The notes beneath the pieces were generated by a model. That model was not told where the DNA came from. It ran no database searches and worked only from the letters and a program-made list of their open reading frames with translations. From contig JAGVKB010000093.1 of the NCBI GenBank assembly GCA_020050835.1, positions 33,748-97,747 of the forward strand: a stretch of 64,000 nt of DNA. Direction: 5' to 3'. Position 1 is the stretch's first letter; each line of letters starts with the position of its first letter. Shown here piece after piece: positions 33,220 to 43,022 of this stretch. The DNA comes from Candidatus Obscuribacterales bacterium. GTDB taxonomy: Bacteria; Cyanobacteriota; Vampirovibrionia; Obscuribacterales; Obscuribacteraceae. A program made the translations under genes and the position numbers.

Positions 33220-34794
33220 CTAATGCCGGAAGCAGCGCTGACCGGTCAATAACATAGTGATGCCAGCCTTCTCACAGGCGGCAATTACATCATTGTCTTT
33301 CAGGCTCCCACCCGGTTGAATGATGACGCTTACTCCAGCCTCGGCAGCGGCCTCTATATTGTCAGTGGCCGGGAAGAAGGCATCGCTGGCCAGCACTGAG
33401 CCTTTGGCCTGGGAGCCGGCTTGAGCCAGAGCATGCTTCATGGACTGAATGCGACTGGTTTGTCCGAGTCCGAATCCAAGCGAGCAACCGTTGCGGGCCA
33501 CAAAGATCGCGTTTGAAGTGAGGTGCTTAACGACCGACCAGGCAAAGCCAAGATCTGCTGTGAGCGCTTGCGGCGGCTGCTTGCCGGCGACCAATTTAAA
33601 CTGCTCGGGAAGAACAGGCTCTTCGACGTCCTTCTCGACTATCCAGCCAAGCTCTTGCAAGTCCTTCAGCCGCCATACACCAAAGTGAGTTGGTTTGAGG
33701 AGCACCGGCTCGAGCTTAAGCACACGCAGATTTTTCTTCTTCTTGAATATCTCGAGCGCTTCTTGATCGAAATCCGGAGCTGCTACCACTTCGACGAAAC
33801 CTTCAATGATACGCTTGGCTAGTGCACCGTCTACGGTGCCAGTTACGCCGTAAATGCCGCCGAAGGCCGAAATCGGATCGGCCGCGTATGCCCTTTCGAA
33901 AGCTTCGGAAACGTCCTTGCCGAGCGCGACTCCGCACGGATTATTGTGCTTGATGATGCAGGCCGCCGGACCGTTCAATTCGCGCATGATTCGAACCAGC
34001 GCGTAGACATCGGTAATATTGTTTGCGGAAATCTCCTTGCCCTGCAGCTGCTCGAACGGCGGAAATGATTGCAGCTCCGGGAAGCGATGAGTGTTGTCCT
34101 GATACCAACCGGCAGCTTGATGCGGATTCTCTCCGTAGCGCAACGACTCGTGCTGGGTTAGTCCGATATCCAGCTGCTCCGGCAGGGCCGCCGCCGTGTC
34201 TGTGTCCTCAAGCAAGAGCTGTCGGGAAAGATAGTTGGAAATTTGCCGGTCATACGAGGACGTACGCTGGAAGGCTTGCTGTGCCAGCGTCTTTCTCATT
34301 TGAACGGTCATTTCGCCGCCGTTGGCATCCATGTTTTCAATGATCGAATCGTATTGCTCCGGGCTGCATACAACGCCTACGCGCTCGAAGTTCTTGGCGG
34401 CTGCTCTCAGCAACGTTACGCCTCCGACATCGATGTGCTCGACCATCTGCGGCTCGGTCAAACCTTCCGCCAGCTTCTTTTCGAACGGATAGAGATTGAC
34501 TACCACCAGATCGATCTCCGGAATCTCCATCTCGGATAAGCAGGTTCTGTCCTCGGCCGACGGGCGGGACAAGATGCCGCCTAAAACCTTCGGGTGCAGC
34601 GTTTTAACCCGACCAGACAGAATTTCCGGAAACTGGGTCAGCTCCTCTACTTTGGTGCAGGAGAAGCCGCACTCCTCAAGGTATTTGGTAGTGCTTCTGG
34701 TGGCGACCAGCTTGATTGTGTCGAAGCGCTCAAGCCTCTTGAGGAACTTATCGAGACCGGTCTTGTCCCAAACGCTGACTAGAATGGTTCGCAT
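33220..34794 (-). CDS. purH: Bifunctional AICAR transformylase/IMP cyclohydrolase PurH
   Basis: Catalyses the last two steps to IMP. The N-terminal cyclohydrolase (MGS-like) domain begins with L-V-S-V-W-D-K-T-G-L and includes G-R-V-K-T-L-H-P-K-V-L-G-G-I-L. The C-terminal transformylase has L-R-Y-G-E-N-P-H-Q-A-A, I-K-H-N-N-P-C-G-V-A, S-A-F-G-G-I-Y-G and D-A-F-F-P-A-T-D-N-I-E-A-A-A-E-A-G-V. 524 aa is typical. It is the last gene of the minus-strand pur operon, 32 bases after purM. Confidence 0.98.
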   Translation of the reverse strand: MRTILVSVWDKTGLDKFLKRLERFDTIKLVATRSTTKYLEECGFSCTKVEELTQFPEILSGRVKTLHPKVLGGILSRPSAEDRTCLSEMEIPEIDLVVVNLYPFEKKLAEGLTEPQMVEHIDVGGVTLLRAAAKNFERVGVVCSPEQYDSIIENMDANGGEMTVQMRKTLAQQAFQRTSSYDRQISNYLSRQLLLEDTDTAAALPEQLDIGLTQHESLRYGENPHQAAGWYQDNTHRFPELQSFPPFEQLQGKEISANNITDVYALVRIMRELNGPAACIIKHNNPCGVALGKDVSEAFERAYAADPISAFGGIYGVTGTVDGALAKRIIEGFVEVVAAPDFDQEALEIFKKKKNLRVLKLEPVLLKPTHFGVWRLKDLQELGWIVEKDVEEPVLPEQFKLVAGKQPPQALTADLGFAWSVVKHLTSNAIFVARNGCSLGFGLGQTSRIQSMKHALAQAGSQAKGSVLASDAFFPATDNIEAAAEAGVSVIIQPGGSLKDNDVIAACEKAGITMLLTGQRCFRH

Positions 34795-34826
34795 TTACCT
34801 TAACTCCTTGCCGTTCTAAACCGTCA

Positions 34827-35819
34827 TCAATCCTTGAAGGAAACTCCTAAGCCGTTAATCGTGAGCTGTTTGGCTTTGTCGGTCACAACGCCAATCTCTT
34901 GAGCGCTGAAGCCGGCGGCTTCGAAGCACTCAACGACTTTTGTCGAGCTGCTTTCAACAATTACGCAAAGACCCATCCCCATGTTGAAAGTGGCGTACAT
35001 TTCTTGCGGTGAAACCGTTCTGCCAATCTCTTCGAAAATCGATGGAATCGGAAGCTGTTTCTCGAAGTGATAGCCTACCTGCGAGTTGAGCCGCAAGATA
35101 TTGCGCCAACCGCCACCGGTAATATGAGCGATGCCGGTTATGCTTACATCCTGGCTGGCCAGTAGCTCAACTACCGGCTTGACATAGATGAGCGTCGGCG
35201 TCAAAAGCTGCTCGAACGCTTGCTTGTTGCCTGCCAAGACTTTGCGTGCGAGTGACAGACCGTTGGAGTGGATGCCGCTCGATGCCACCGCGACAACCTT
35301 TTGTCCCGGCTTGATCAATTCGCCGGTCAACAATTCGTCTTTCGATACGTTGCCGATTGCGAAACCGGCCAGGTCGTAATGCTCTTTGTCGTAAAGGTCC
35401 GGCATCTCGGCGGTCTCTCCACCAGCCAGGATCATGCCGGCGCGATCGCAGCCTTCGATAATTCCTTCCATAATCGAGTCGGCTCGAGCATCGTCTAGCT
35501 TTCCAATTGCATAGTAATCGAGAAAGGCGGTCGGCGTCGCGCCTACGCAGATCAGGTCATTTGCGCACATGGCAACTAGATCGATGCCAATCGTGTCATG
35601 CTTGCCCAGCTGGCAGGCAACCAGCAGCTTCGTTCCTACACCGTCGGTGGTGACTGCGATCGCCTTTTCGCCGGTAATCGGATAAACCGCCGCATAGCCG
35701 CCGGCAGCTTGCCAGAGCTGACCGTGACCCGGTCGTCTGGCGGATTTTTTTAGACGCTCGACAAATGATTCGGCTCGCCGGACATCGACTCCCGCTGATG
35801 CATAATTGTGCTGGTCCAT
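34827..35819 (-). CDS. purM: AIR synthetase PurM
   Basis: Converts FGAM and ATP to aminoimidazole ribonucleotide. Motifs: Y-A-S-A-G-V-D-V, T-T-D-G-V-G-T-K-L, G-I-D-L-V-A-M-C-A-N-D-L-I-C-V-G-A-T-P, L-A-G-G-E-T-A-E-M-P and H-I-T-G-G-G-W. 330 aa, normal length. Lies 30 bases downstream of purQ and before purH in the operon. Confidence 0.97.
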   Translation of the reverse strand: MDQHNYASAGVDVRRAESFVERLKKSARRPGHGQLWQAAGGYAAVYPITGEKAIAVTTDGVGTKLLVACQLGKHDTIGIDLVAMCANDLICVGATPTAFLDYYAIGKLDDARADSIMEGIIEGCDRAGMILAGGETAEMPDLYDKEHYDLAGFAIGNVSKDELLTGELIKPGQKVVAVASSGIHSNGLSLARKVLAGNKQAFEQLLTPTLIYVKPVVELLASQDVSITGIAHITGGGWRNILRLNSQVGYHFEKQLPIPSIFEEIGRTVSPQEMYATFNMGMGLCVIVESSSTKVVECFEAAGFSAQEIGVVTDKAKQLTINGLGVSFKD

Positions 35820-35849
35820 CTCGCTCTCCTGACGCTTTGCCGGTCGCCG

Positions 35850-36665
35850 TTAATCGACAGTCAACATTTTTGCCGCGTTCTGCAAAATCGCCAAGCCGTG
35901 CGGAATGTCCGGTGGTGGTGGACTGTTTTTTGCAGTTTTGTCCTGCTTTTCCGGTTTTTCGCCTTTGTTGTTTTGACGCTCGCGATACCAGTTGGGATGT
36001 TGTGTCCAGCGCACGAAAGCTTCGGGATGTGGCATCAGCCCAAGCACGTTGCCCGTTGCGTTAGAAAGAGCCGCAATTCGATCGAAACTACCGTTGACGT
36101 CTTCCTTGTAGCGAAGCGCCGCGTTTCGTTTGACCGCTTCGATTGTCTGTTCGCTCTCGGCGGCTCCCAACGCGAGCCGGCCTTCGCCATGACGGACAGG
36201 CAGCTGGATGGTATCAAATAAGTCGAAGAAGCGGCACGGTGCATTGTGATCGACCACCAGCTCGACCCAGCGATTCATAAATTTGCCGCCGCTGTTTTTC
36301 GTGAGACTCACTACCGGCGGTGCTCCGCGCTCGGAAGAAGGCAGCAATCCCATCTGTACGAGCATCTGGAATCCGTTGCAGATGCCGATTACCAGGTTGC
36401 CGTTGTCGACAAACTGATGGAGGAGATCGCTCACCTTCTCTTTGATCTTGAGCGCTAATACTTTGCAGCTGGCAATTTCGTCGCCGAAGGAGAATCCGCC
36501 CGGAATGACCAGAAGTTTCGCTTCAGCCAGCTCAGCTGGACTTTCAAGCAAGTCGGTCACATGCGACCGGACGCTGTCGAAGCCGGCTAACTCGAGCGCC
36601 GATGCAGTCTCGGCATCGCAGTTAATTCCGTCTCCACAAACAACCAGGGCTCTCGGTCGCACCAT
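35850..36665 (-). CDS. purQ: FGAM synthase glutaminase subunit PurQ with C-terminal insert
   Basis: Class I glutamine amidotransferase that feeds ammonia to PurL. Seen: P-G-G-F-S-F-G-D, G-I-C-N-G-F-Q-M-L (catalytic Cys), G-L-M-P-H-P-E-A-F (His/Glu). ATG 36665 lies one base after the purL stop, with AGGA upstream. At 271 residues it is longer than usual (~225-260): after the H-P-E motif there is a charged, Lys/Gln/Pro-rich stretch (R-Q-N-N-K-G-E-K-P-E-K-Q-D...P-P-P-P) before the final helix. This insert is probably a disordered loop. Confidence 0.95.
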   Translation of the reverse strand: MVRPRALVVCGDGINCDAETASALELAGFDSVRSHVTDLLESPAELAEAKLLVIPGGFSFGDEIASCKVLALKIKEKVSDLLHQFVDNGNLVIGICNGFQMLVQMGLLPSSERGAPPVVSLTKNSGGKFMNRWVELVVDHNAPCRFFDLFDTIQLPVRHGEGRLALGAAESEQTIEAVKRNAALRYKEDVNGSFDRIAALSNATGNVLGLMPHPEAFVRWTQHPNWYRERQNNKGEKPEKQDKTAKNSPPPPDIPHGLAILQNAAKMLTVD

Positions 36666-36666
36666 T

Positions 36667-39600
36667 TTATTCCTGCCTCTCCCGATCGAAGGGTAGCGCC
36701 GGTTTCCAGGCGAAGGCCAGTCCATCGGCAGTCATATCCAGCACCGGCTTTCCAACTGCGGAAAGCACACGCAAACGACCCATCTGCTCGACGACTCCTA
36801 ACTTGTAACAGTCGTAGCCTTCAAACAGTGTCTCCCAGCTGCGCTGATGGGCCGGATCGACAGAGACCACCAGCCGCCCAGGCCCTTCGGCGAAGAGGGC
36901 GAGGTCGATTCGTTTGTTGAGAGCAACCGCATTCGCGTCCGTGCCGGCCGGGATGCCTGCTGCCGCCAATACTCGGTCGGCATCGATCCGCGCACCGAGC
37001 TTGCTGCCGATCACACACTCGGCCAGAGCCACTCCCAACCCGCCTTCAGACAGGTCGTGACAGGAGCGCACCCAGCCGCTGCGAATGGCATGAAACACGC
37101 GCCTGTACAGCGCATCTGCTTTGGCCAGATCGAGCGATGGCAGCCAATCGGAACGCCAGCCCTGAAGCTCTTCATACTGACTGCCTGCCAGCCCGAGCTT
37201 TCCGGCTGCCAGCAAGTAGATTAAGTCGCCGCTGCCTTTGAATTCCATCGAGACGGCATTGCCAATGTTGGGAAGGCGAGCGATCAGTGACACTAAAAGG
37301 GTGGGCGGAATCGAAAGGCGAAGCACTCCGTCATCGAAGTCGTTCTTCATGCTGTCTTTGCCGGAGATGAGCGGCGCTTTGTAGGTGACAGCCGCCTCGA
37401 ACAAACCCTTACAGGCTCTGACCAATTGACCGAGCTTATACTTGCCATCAGGGTTGCGTGCTGACGCCACCGGGTCTGGCCAACAGAAGTTATCGAGAAT
37501 GGCTATCGTTGCGGGATCTGCTCCGACACAAATGGCGTTGCGAACAGCTTCGTCGACGGCGCAAACGGCCATCAAGTGCGTGTCGAACCGGCTAAGTTGC
37601 GGACATAATCCGTTGGATATGACCAGTCCTGCGTCTTGATCGAAGCGAGGCTTCTGGACCGCCGCATCGCATGGTGCTTGCTGGAAAGGTCCCATCAGCG
37701 GCTTGATTACGCTCATGCCCTGCACTTCATGATCGTACTGCCTGATCACTGATTCCCGGCTGCAGACATTTTGATGAGACAGCAAGCTGATCAATATCGG
37801 GCTTAACTCGCGCGGAGGTGGTCCAACTTCCGGAACAATCTCGATCGGTTGCCAGTGTGACTCCAGCTCGAGATCAGGCAAGCCGTCATGCAAGAATTGC
37901 AGGTCGAGCAGGGCGACCGGAGCGCCGTCGCGTGTCACGGCAAAACTGCCGCTGTCGTCGAATGTTCCGATCGCCGATACTTCGACGTTATGCTTTGAAG
38001 CAAGCTTTTGAAGCTCTTCGAAATTGTTGGTCGAGATTGTCATCCGCTCCTGCGATTCCGAGATTACTATCTCCCAGTCGGACAACCCGGGATACTTCAG
38101 GGGTACGCAATTGAGCTCGATCGTCGCTCCATTTGTTATGCGCGCCATCTCACCGACGGAGGAGGACAATCCGCCGGCGCCATTGTCGGTGATACCGGTT
38201 ATTAATCCGGCATCGCGAGCTTCAATCGTGAAGTCGAGCAGGCGCTTTTGAGTAAACGGATCGCCGATTTGAACGGCCGAAACAGGCGAGCCCTCGTGCA
38301 ATGATTCGGAGGAGAAGGTAGCACCATGAACGCCATCTTTACCGACTCGCCCGCCGGCCATGACGATGATGTCCTTTACACTTGTATGCTTTTGGATAGC
38401 GGAGACACCGTTAATTGAGCGCGGCAGAATGCCACCTGTTCCACAAAAGACCAGAGGCTTAGCGCGGTATCCGGGATGGAAGTAGATTGCTCCATTGACG
38501 GTCGGTATTCCGCTCTTGTTGCCGCCGTCTTCGACGCCCTTGCGGACTCCATTGAGGATGGTCTCGGCCGGCAACAGCTTGGGTCTGTCTGGCAAGTCCT
38601 CTGATGGATAGGCAAAACAAAAAACATCGGTATTGAAGATCGGCTTTGCACCAAGCCCGGTGCCGAGTATATCTCTATTTACGCCCAGAATTCCCGTTAG
38701 TGCACCGCCATAGGGCTCAAGGGCTGATGGCGAGTTGTGAGTTTCCACTTTGAAGCAGACTGCCCAGTCGTCGTCCCAGCTCACGACCCCGGAGTTGTCT
38801 TCGAAGACTGAAAGTAAGTCCGGCCGCTCCGGCGCGAGTTTGCGCGTAGCGGCCTGGATATAGCTCTTGTACAGACTCTTTATCTGTTCGGTTTGGGGCG
38901 CGCCGGGCGCGGCCAGGTCGGTATGGGTAATGGTGGCATTGAAAATCTTGTGCTTGCAATGCTCAGACCATGTCTGGGCGATTATCTCGAGTTCGACATC
39001 GGTCGGCCATTCAGGCAGCTTCTTGGCTTTTCTGGCTTTCTTTACTTTGGCTTGCTCGAAATACTTTCTAATCGCCTGCATTTCGGACAGACTGAGCGCC
39101 AACAGCCGTTGCCGGCTAAGCGCCTCCAACTTTTTGTCGTCTAAATTGAGAGCGACAGTTTGAGCAGGTTTGGGCGTCGGCAGGTGGACTGCCGGGAAGC
39201 TGAGAAATTGGTCGCTGACCGTCTTTTTCGAAGCGAGATCGTGCACTTTGAAGCAGTCTGTCAAAGGGTGGAAGTAGCGGTAACGGCTGAACTGCTCGAC
39301 GGACTTTAGCGTGTCGAGAGGGTTTGCACCCTTGCCGGAAAGCAGAAAACCGGTGCCCGAGGCGATCTGGTAATCTCCTTGGACTCCCTTCAAGCTCAGC
39401 GCCTCTTTGACCGTGTGCGCTAGATTGTCTGTCACACCGGGTTGAAACTGCCGCTCGCACCACCAGCGGAAGGACTGTTTCGACCAGTCATCAGTCCAGG
39501 CTTGCCGGCCTTCCGGCGTTGCCTGCAACAGCCTTTCCTGCAACGGGTCGACCAGAATCTGCTCGAGCGCTTCAATCAGCTTCGGATCGCTCTCTGCGCC

Positions 39601-39762
39601 CCTGTCAGACCCTGCCTGCTGCACCCAGTAAAGCGGAAATGACACCGAGCCGGTTTTGGTCGAGAAGCCGGCTTGCGGCACGACTGCCAGGCAGAGCAGC
39701 TGGACATCGTTCTTACCGCTCGTTGATTTTGCTGCTTTGGTTGATGCCGATGCTCTCGTCAT
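36667..39762 (-). CDS. purL: FGAM synthase, PurSL-type large subunit
   Basis: Makes formylglycinamidine ribonucleotide from FGAR, ATP and ammonia. At 1031 aa it is longer than the PurS-dependent PurL (~740) but lacks the C-terminal amidotransferase of the ~1300-aa type, since purQ is separate. The N-terminal ~230 residues would then stand in for PurS, and no separate purS lies in the operon. Motifs: Q-T-W-S-E-H-C-K-H-K (catalytic His), K-V-E-T-H-N-S-P-S-A, G-V-N-R-D-I-L-G, D-N-G-A-G-G-L-S and C-H-D-L-S-E-G-G-L. The ATG overlaps the purN stop (ATGA). Confidence 0.96.
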   Translation of the reverse strand: MTRASASTKAAKSTSGKNDVQLLCLAVVPQAGFSTKTGSVSFPLYWVQQAGSDRGAESDPKLIEALEQILVDPLQERLLQATPEGRQAWTDDWSKQSFRWWCERQFQPGVTDNLAHTVKEALSLKGVQGDYQIASGTGFLLSGKGANPLDTLKSVEQFSRYRYFHPLTDCFKVHDLASKKTVSDQFLSFPAVHLPTPKPAQTVALNLDDKKLEALSRQRLLALSLSEMQAIRKYFEQAKVKKARKAKKLPEWPTDVELEIIAQTWSEHCKHKIFNATITHTDLAAPGAPQTEQIKSLYKSYIQAATRKLAPERPDLLSVFEDNSGVVSWDDDWAVCFKVETHNSPSALEPYGGALTGILGVNRDILGTGLGAKPIFNTDVFCFAYPSEDLPDRPKLLPAETILNGVRKGVEDGGNKSGIPTVNGAIYFHPGYRAKPLVFCGTGGILPRSINGVSAIQKHTSVKDIIVMAGGRVGKDGVHGATFSSESLHEGSPVSAVQIGDPFTQKRLLDFTIEARDAGLITGITDNGAGGLSSSVGEMARITNGATIELNCVPLKYPGLSDWEIVISESQERMTISTNNFEELQKLASKHNVEVSAIGTFDDSGSFAVTRDGAPVALLDLQFLHDGLPDLELESHWQPIEIVPEVGPPPRELSPILISLLSHQNVCSRESVIRQYDHEVQGMSVIKPLMGPFQQAPCDAAVQKPRFDQDAGLVISNGLCPQLSRFDTHLMAVCAVDEAVRNAICVGADPATIAILDNFCWPDPVASARNPDGKYKLGQLVRACKGLFEAAVTYKAPLISGKDSMKNDFDDGVLRLSIPPTLLVSLIARLPNIGNAVSMEFKGSGDLIYLLAAGKLGLAGSQYEELQGWRSDWLPSLDLAKADALYRRVFHAIRSGWVRSCHDLSEGGLGVALAECVIGSKLGARIDADRVLAAAGIPAGTDANAVALNKRIDLALFAEGPGRLVVSVDPAHQRSWETLFEGYDCYKLGVVEQMGRLRVLSAVGKPVLDMTADGLAFAWKPALPFDRERQE

Positions 39763-40388
39763 TTGCTTGCGACCTTTTGATGGGTTGCTTGCGGAAGCAA
39801 CCGGATACCGTTTTGGGAGATGTTTTGCAGAACGGCCGGATACAGTTGGTGTTCAACCGCCAGCCCGCGGGATTTGAAAGAATCCAATGAGTCGTTGTCC
39901 AGACGGGGGAAAGGCTCTTGCGCCAGGATTGGACCATGGTCGACCTGACAGTCGACCAGATGGACTGTGATGCCCGAAACGCGAACGCCATGCTCGAAAG
40001 CTTCCTCGTATGCGGACTTGCCCGGGAATGCCGGGAGCAGAGAGGGGTGGATGTTGACCACCCGGTAATATCCGGCTGGGTCTTGAAAGTGCTTCAGGAA
40101 AAATGGAGTCAAGATACGCATGTAACCTGCCATGACGACATAATCGACCGAGTGATTAGCGAGCCTTTCGACCAGGTTCTCTTCGTGCTGTTGTCTGGTT
40201 AACCCCTTGCTGTCGACTGCTTCGGCTTTTACCCCGAAGCTCCGGGCGATTTCGAGCGCCGGTGCTTGTGGATTGTTGGAGAGAACGATCTCAACTGTTG
40301 CTGCAAGCTCGTCGTCTCGAATCGCTTGCAGGATCGCCTCCATATTCGAGCCTCTGCCCGATACCAGAATTGCTAGCCGGATAGACAT
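39759..40388 (-). CDS. purN: GAR formyltransferase PurN
   Basis: Folate-dependent transfer of formyl to GAR. Motifs: L-V-S-G-R-G-S-N-M-E-A-I, M-A-G-Y-M-R-I-L, V-N-I-H-P-S-L-L-P-A-F-P-G (catalytic Asn/His), and G-I-T-V-H-L-V-D-C-Q-V-D-H-G-P-I-L (Asp). I choose the ATG at 40388 (GGAGGG about ten bases upstream) over 40406. It overlaps the end of purD and its stop overlaps purL, showing a tightly packed operon. Confidence 0.96.
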   Translation of the reverse strand: MSIRLAILVSGRGSNMEAILQAIRDDELAATVEIVLSNNPQAPALEIARSFGVKAEAVDSKGLTRQQHEENLVERLANHSVDYVVMAGYMRILTPFFLKHFQDPAGYYRVVNIHPSLLPAFPGKSAYEEAFEHGVRVSGITVHLVDCQVDHGPILAQEPFPRLDNDSLDSFKSRGLAVEHQLYPAVLQNISQNGIRLLPQATHQKVASK

Positions 40389-41698
40389 TGCTTGCTGGCC
40401 CTCCATGCAATGTCGGTTCTATAAGCCATGCTCGGAAAGGAAACGGACTTCAAAGCCGCGTAAGCGCTCCGGGAGGCTGCTTCCATCGATGCTGCCAGAC
40501 CGGTTACCGACAAAATTCTGCCGCCGGCGGTTTGCAACTTCCCGTCAAGCAGAGTGGTGCCAGCCTGGAATAACACCGCATCTGGTGGCACCGGCTGAAG
40601 CTCGATCGGCTCACCTTTCGACGATTGCTCCGGATAATTCTCTGTGACAGCCACCACGCAGCAGCTGGACAGCTCCGACCATTCCAGCTTCACTTGATCG
40701 AGCGTGCCGTCGGTACAGGACCAGAGCGCCGGCAGCAGGTCGGAGTTAAGTCTGGGCAGGAGCGCTTGTGTTTCAGGATCTCCGAAGCGGGCGTTGAATT
40801 CTAGAACATACGGCGTGACTGCGGCACCGGTTTTGCTGACGGTGGGCGAGCCAGAGACCATCAAGCCTATATAAAGCACGCCTTTATATCTAAGCCGCCC
40901 TTCTGCCAAAGCTCTGTTCAGCGGAGCGAGCACTTGCTCTTCGATGCTCTCGTGACTGCGGTCATAGAGCTCTACCGGAGAGTATGCTCCCATGCCGCCG
41001 GTATTGGGACCTTTGTCCCCGTTGAAGCGCCGCTTGTGATCCTGCAAGGCTGGCATCGGCACCAGGCGTTTGCCGTCGCACAGGGTCAAGAGAGAGAGCT
41101 CTTCACCGTCGAGCCTCTCCTCGAGCACTACCTTGCTGCCTGATTCTCCGAATCTCTTATTGTCGAAAATCTCCTTGAGCGCTGCCAGCACTTCTGCTTC
41201 GGAATCGCAGACAAACACGCCTTTGCCCAGTGCAAGACCATCTACTTTCACCACTTGCGCCCAGGAATTGGCTTCAACCAGGCGTTGACCTTCGCTGTAA
41301 GAAGTGCAGGTATGGAAGCGCGCCGTCGGCAAACCGATGCTTTGCATGAACTCTTTGGCGAACGCTTTGCTCCATTCCAGGCGAGCCGCTTCTTTGGTCG
41401 GTCCAAAGACTCTCAGTCCCTTGCCTTCCAGATAGTCCACGATACCGTCGGCTAGCGGATTGTCCGGACCGACCACGACTAATTCTATGTTGTTGGCGCC
41501 GCAAAACTGCGCGAGCTGGTCGAAGGCATCGACCGCAATCGGTAGATTCTCAGTCTTGTCGAGGCGGGCGGTGCCACCGTTGCCTGGTGCACAGTAAATC
41601 TGGCGCACCAGCTGGCTCTTGGCCAGTTTCCAGCATAAGGCATGCTCGCGGCCACCAGCGCCGACGACGAGTATATTGATGGGTGATTGAGGCAACAT
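40373..41698 (-). CDS. purD: GAR synthetase PurD
   Basis: ATP-grasp ligase joining phosphoribosylamine and glycine. Motifs: V-V-G-A-G-G-R-E-H-A-L, V-V-G-P-D-N-P-L-A-D-G-I, V-V-K-V-D-G-L-A-L-G-K-G-V, G-D-K-G-P-N-T-G-G-M-G-A-Y-S-P, and E-F-N-A-R-F-G-D-P-E-T-Q. 441 aa, slightly longer than average because of a C-terminal tail after the usual A-Y-A-A-L-K. It lies 26 bases downstream of purC and overlaps purN. Confidence 0.97.
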   Translation of the reverse strand: MLPQSPINILVVGAGGREHALCWKLAKSQLVRQIYCAPGNGGTARLDKTENLPIAVDAFDQLAQFCGANNIELVVVGPDNPLADGIVDYLEGKGLRVFGPTKEAARLEWSKAFAKEFMQSIGLPTARFHTCTSYSEGQRLVEANSWAQVVKVDGLALGKGVFVCDSEAEVLAALKEIFDNKRFGESGSKVVLEERLDGEELSLLTLCDGKRLVPMPALQDHKRRFNGDKGPNTGGMGAYSPVELYDRSHESIEEQVLAPLNRALAEGRLRYKGVLYIGLMVSGSPTVSKTGAAVTPYVLEFNARFGDPETQALLPRLNSDLLPALWSCTDGTLDQVKLEWSELSSCCVVAVTENYPEQSSKGEPIELQPVPPDAVLFQAGTTLLDGKLQTAGGRILSVTGLAASMEAASRSAYAALKSVSFPSMAYRTDIAWRASKQCLSG

Positions 41699-41724
41699 GC
41701 TATTAGCTCGGCTACTCTTTGTGG

Positions 41725-42930
41725 CTACACCTTAACCGGCGTTGCTGCCGGCAATGATTGAACGAATCCTTCTAAAGACGGCTGATCTCGAAATACTTCG
41801 TGACCTGTGACGTGATTGGTCAGCGCTCCGTAGAGCTTGTCGACAACAGCTTTAAACAGAGGCGACAGCGGCTCGGGCTCGGCTTTCAACTCCTTGCGGC
41901 AGATCTCTTTCCAGCCAGTAACATTTCGCTCCTTTGCCAGTTGCTGGGCCTGTTTGATTGAAGTTTCCCAGCGTCCTCCACGATAGACCTGCCGGATCAT
42001 CTCTTTGGAGAGATGACAATCTTTGTACAGCAATCGAAGCTCATCGGGACCGATGCTGTCAGCCAACATCAGCCCGGAAGCGGCCAGTACAAACTCAAAC
42101 TTGCCGTCCCAGAGCTCGATGTTCCTTTCGGCGAAGATCACGTAAAGCGCCAGCGCGAGACAGAGCGTAAATTCGGTCAACTTCTCGAACTGATCGGCAT
42201 TCAGCCCGGACATCAGGGACGCTTCTTGAATCGACAACAGGCGATCTTTCGGCTCGAGTTTGGTGAAAAACTCCAGGACGGGATGCTCGAAAAGAGCACC
42301 TTCGGCCGGAATCTCCTTCAAACCAAGGACTCGTAGATAATCCGGGTCTCTTTCGAGCCGGCTCTTAAGCGAGCTGCCGGACGGCATTCCGAAACGAAAG
42401 ACTATCTCGAGCGGGACTAAGCGTGGTGCAGCGACATTCTTGCGTTGGCTGTAAAAGTAAAGAGGGTGGCCCAGGACATGATGAAGAACGGGACGCTCGA
42501 CCTCAGCCTTGAGCACTTCCATGTAAACCGGTTGATTCAAACTGCCGATCTGCTTGTATTTGATGCGTTGTCCGCTTGGCACCAGCAAATCTTGAAAGTG
42601 ACTCTTAGCTCCGGATTGGCAAAGCTCAATTCCAACCGGATGCTCAAATCGTGCTTTCAGCCAGGCTTTGTCAAACTTCTTCAGGTGTGGCGAACTGGCC
42701 AATGAAGACCAGCGCTGCGGCTTGGACAGCTCCTCGAAGAAATAGGCTCCCAATGCCACCAGCGACAAGCCTTTGTTCGCGATCGTCTCGGGCATTTTGC
42801 CCCAGTCGAAAACCGAATAGTCATCAGTAAATTCGAAAAGCAAGCGGTCGGCTTTATAAGGGGATTGGAAAACTCGCTTGACCGAGCCCTCGTAAAGGAG
42901 CTCAATATTTTGAGCCTTAGGCGATGGCAC
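41725..42930 (-). CDS. purC: Divergent SAICAR synthetase PurC
   Basis: SAICAR synthetase-like: L-L-Y-E-G-S-V-K-R-V-F, F-E-F-T-D-D-Y-S-V-F-D-W-G-K-M-P, P-L-E-I-V-F-R-F-G-M-P-S-G-S-S and E-L-W-D-G-K-F-E-F. It joins CAIR and aspartate. At 401 residues it is much longer than standard PurC (~240-300), with extra segments in the middle and at the C-terminus. The GTG at 42930 has a perfect AGGAGG seven bases upstream; an in-frame GTG at 43029 would overlap purF and lacks such a site. Position between purF and purD supports the call. Confidence 0.88.
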   Translation of the reverse strand: MPSPKAQNIELLYEGSVKRVFQSPYKADRLLFEFTDDYSVFDWGKMPETIANKGLSLVALGAYFFEELSKPQRWSSLASSPHLKKFDKAWLKARFEHPVGIELCQSGAKSHFQDLLVPSGQRIKYKQIGSLNQPVYMEVLKAEVERPVLHHVLGHPLYFYSQRKNVAAPRLVPLEIVFRFGMPSGSSLKSRLERDPDYLRVLGLKEIPAEGALFEHPVLEFFTKLEPKDRLLSIQEASLMSGLNADQFEKLTEFTLCLALALYVIFAERNIELWDGKFEFVLAASGLMLADSIGPDELRLLYKDCHLSKEMIRQVYRGGRWETSIKQAQQLAKERNVTGWKEICRKELKAEPEPLSPLFKAVVDKLYGALTNHVTGHEVFRDQPSLEGFVQSLPAATPVKV

Positions 42931-43022
42931 GTTTGGGTCCTCCTGCAATGAGCTTTTGAAATTGAATCGGCTGGCACGAATAGTCTGCAGAACTGCTTGC
43001 GTCGGGGAAAGATGTTGCCATG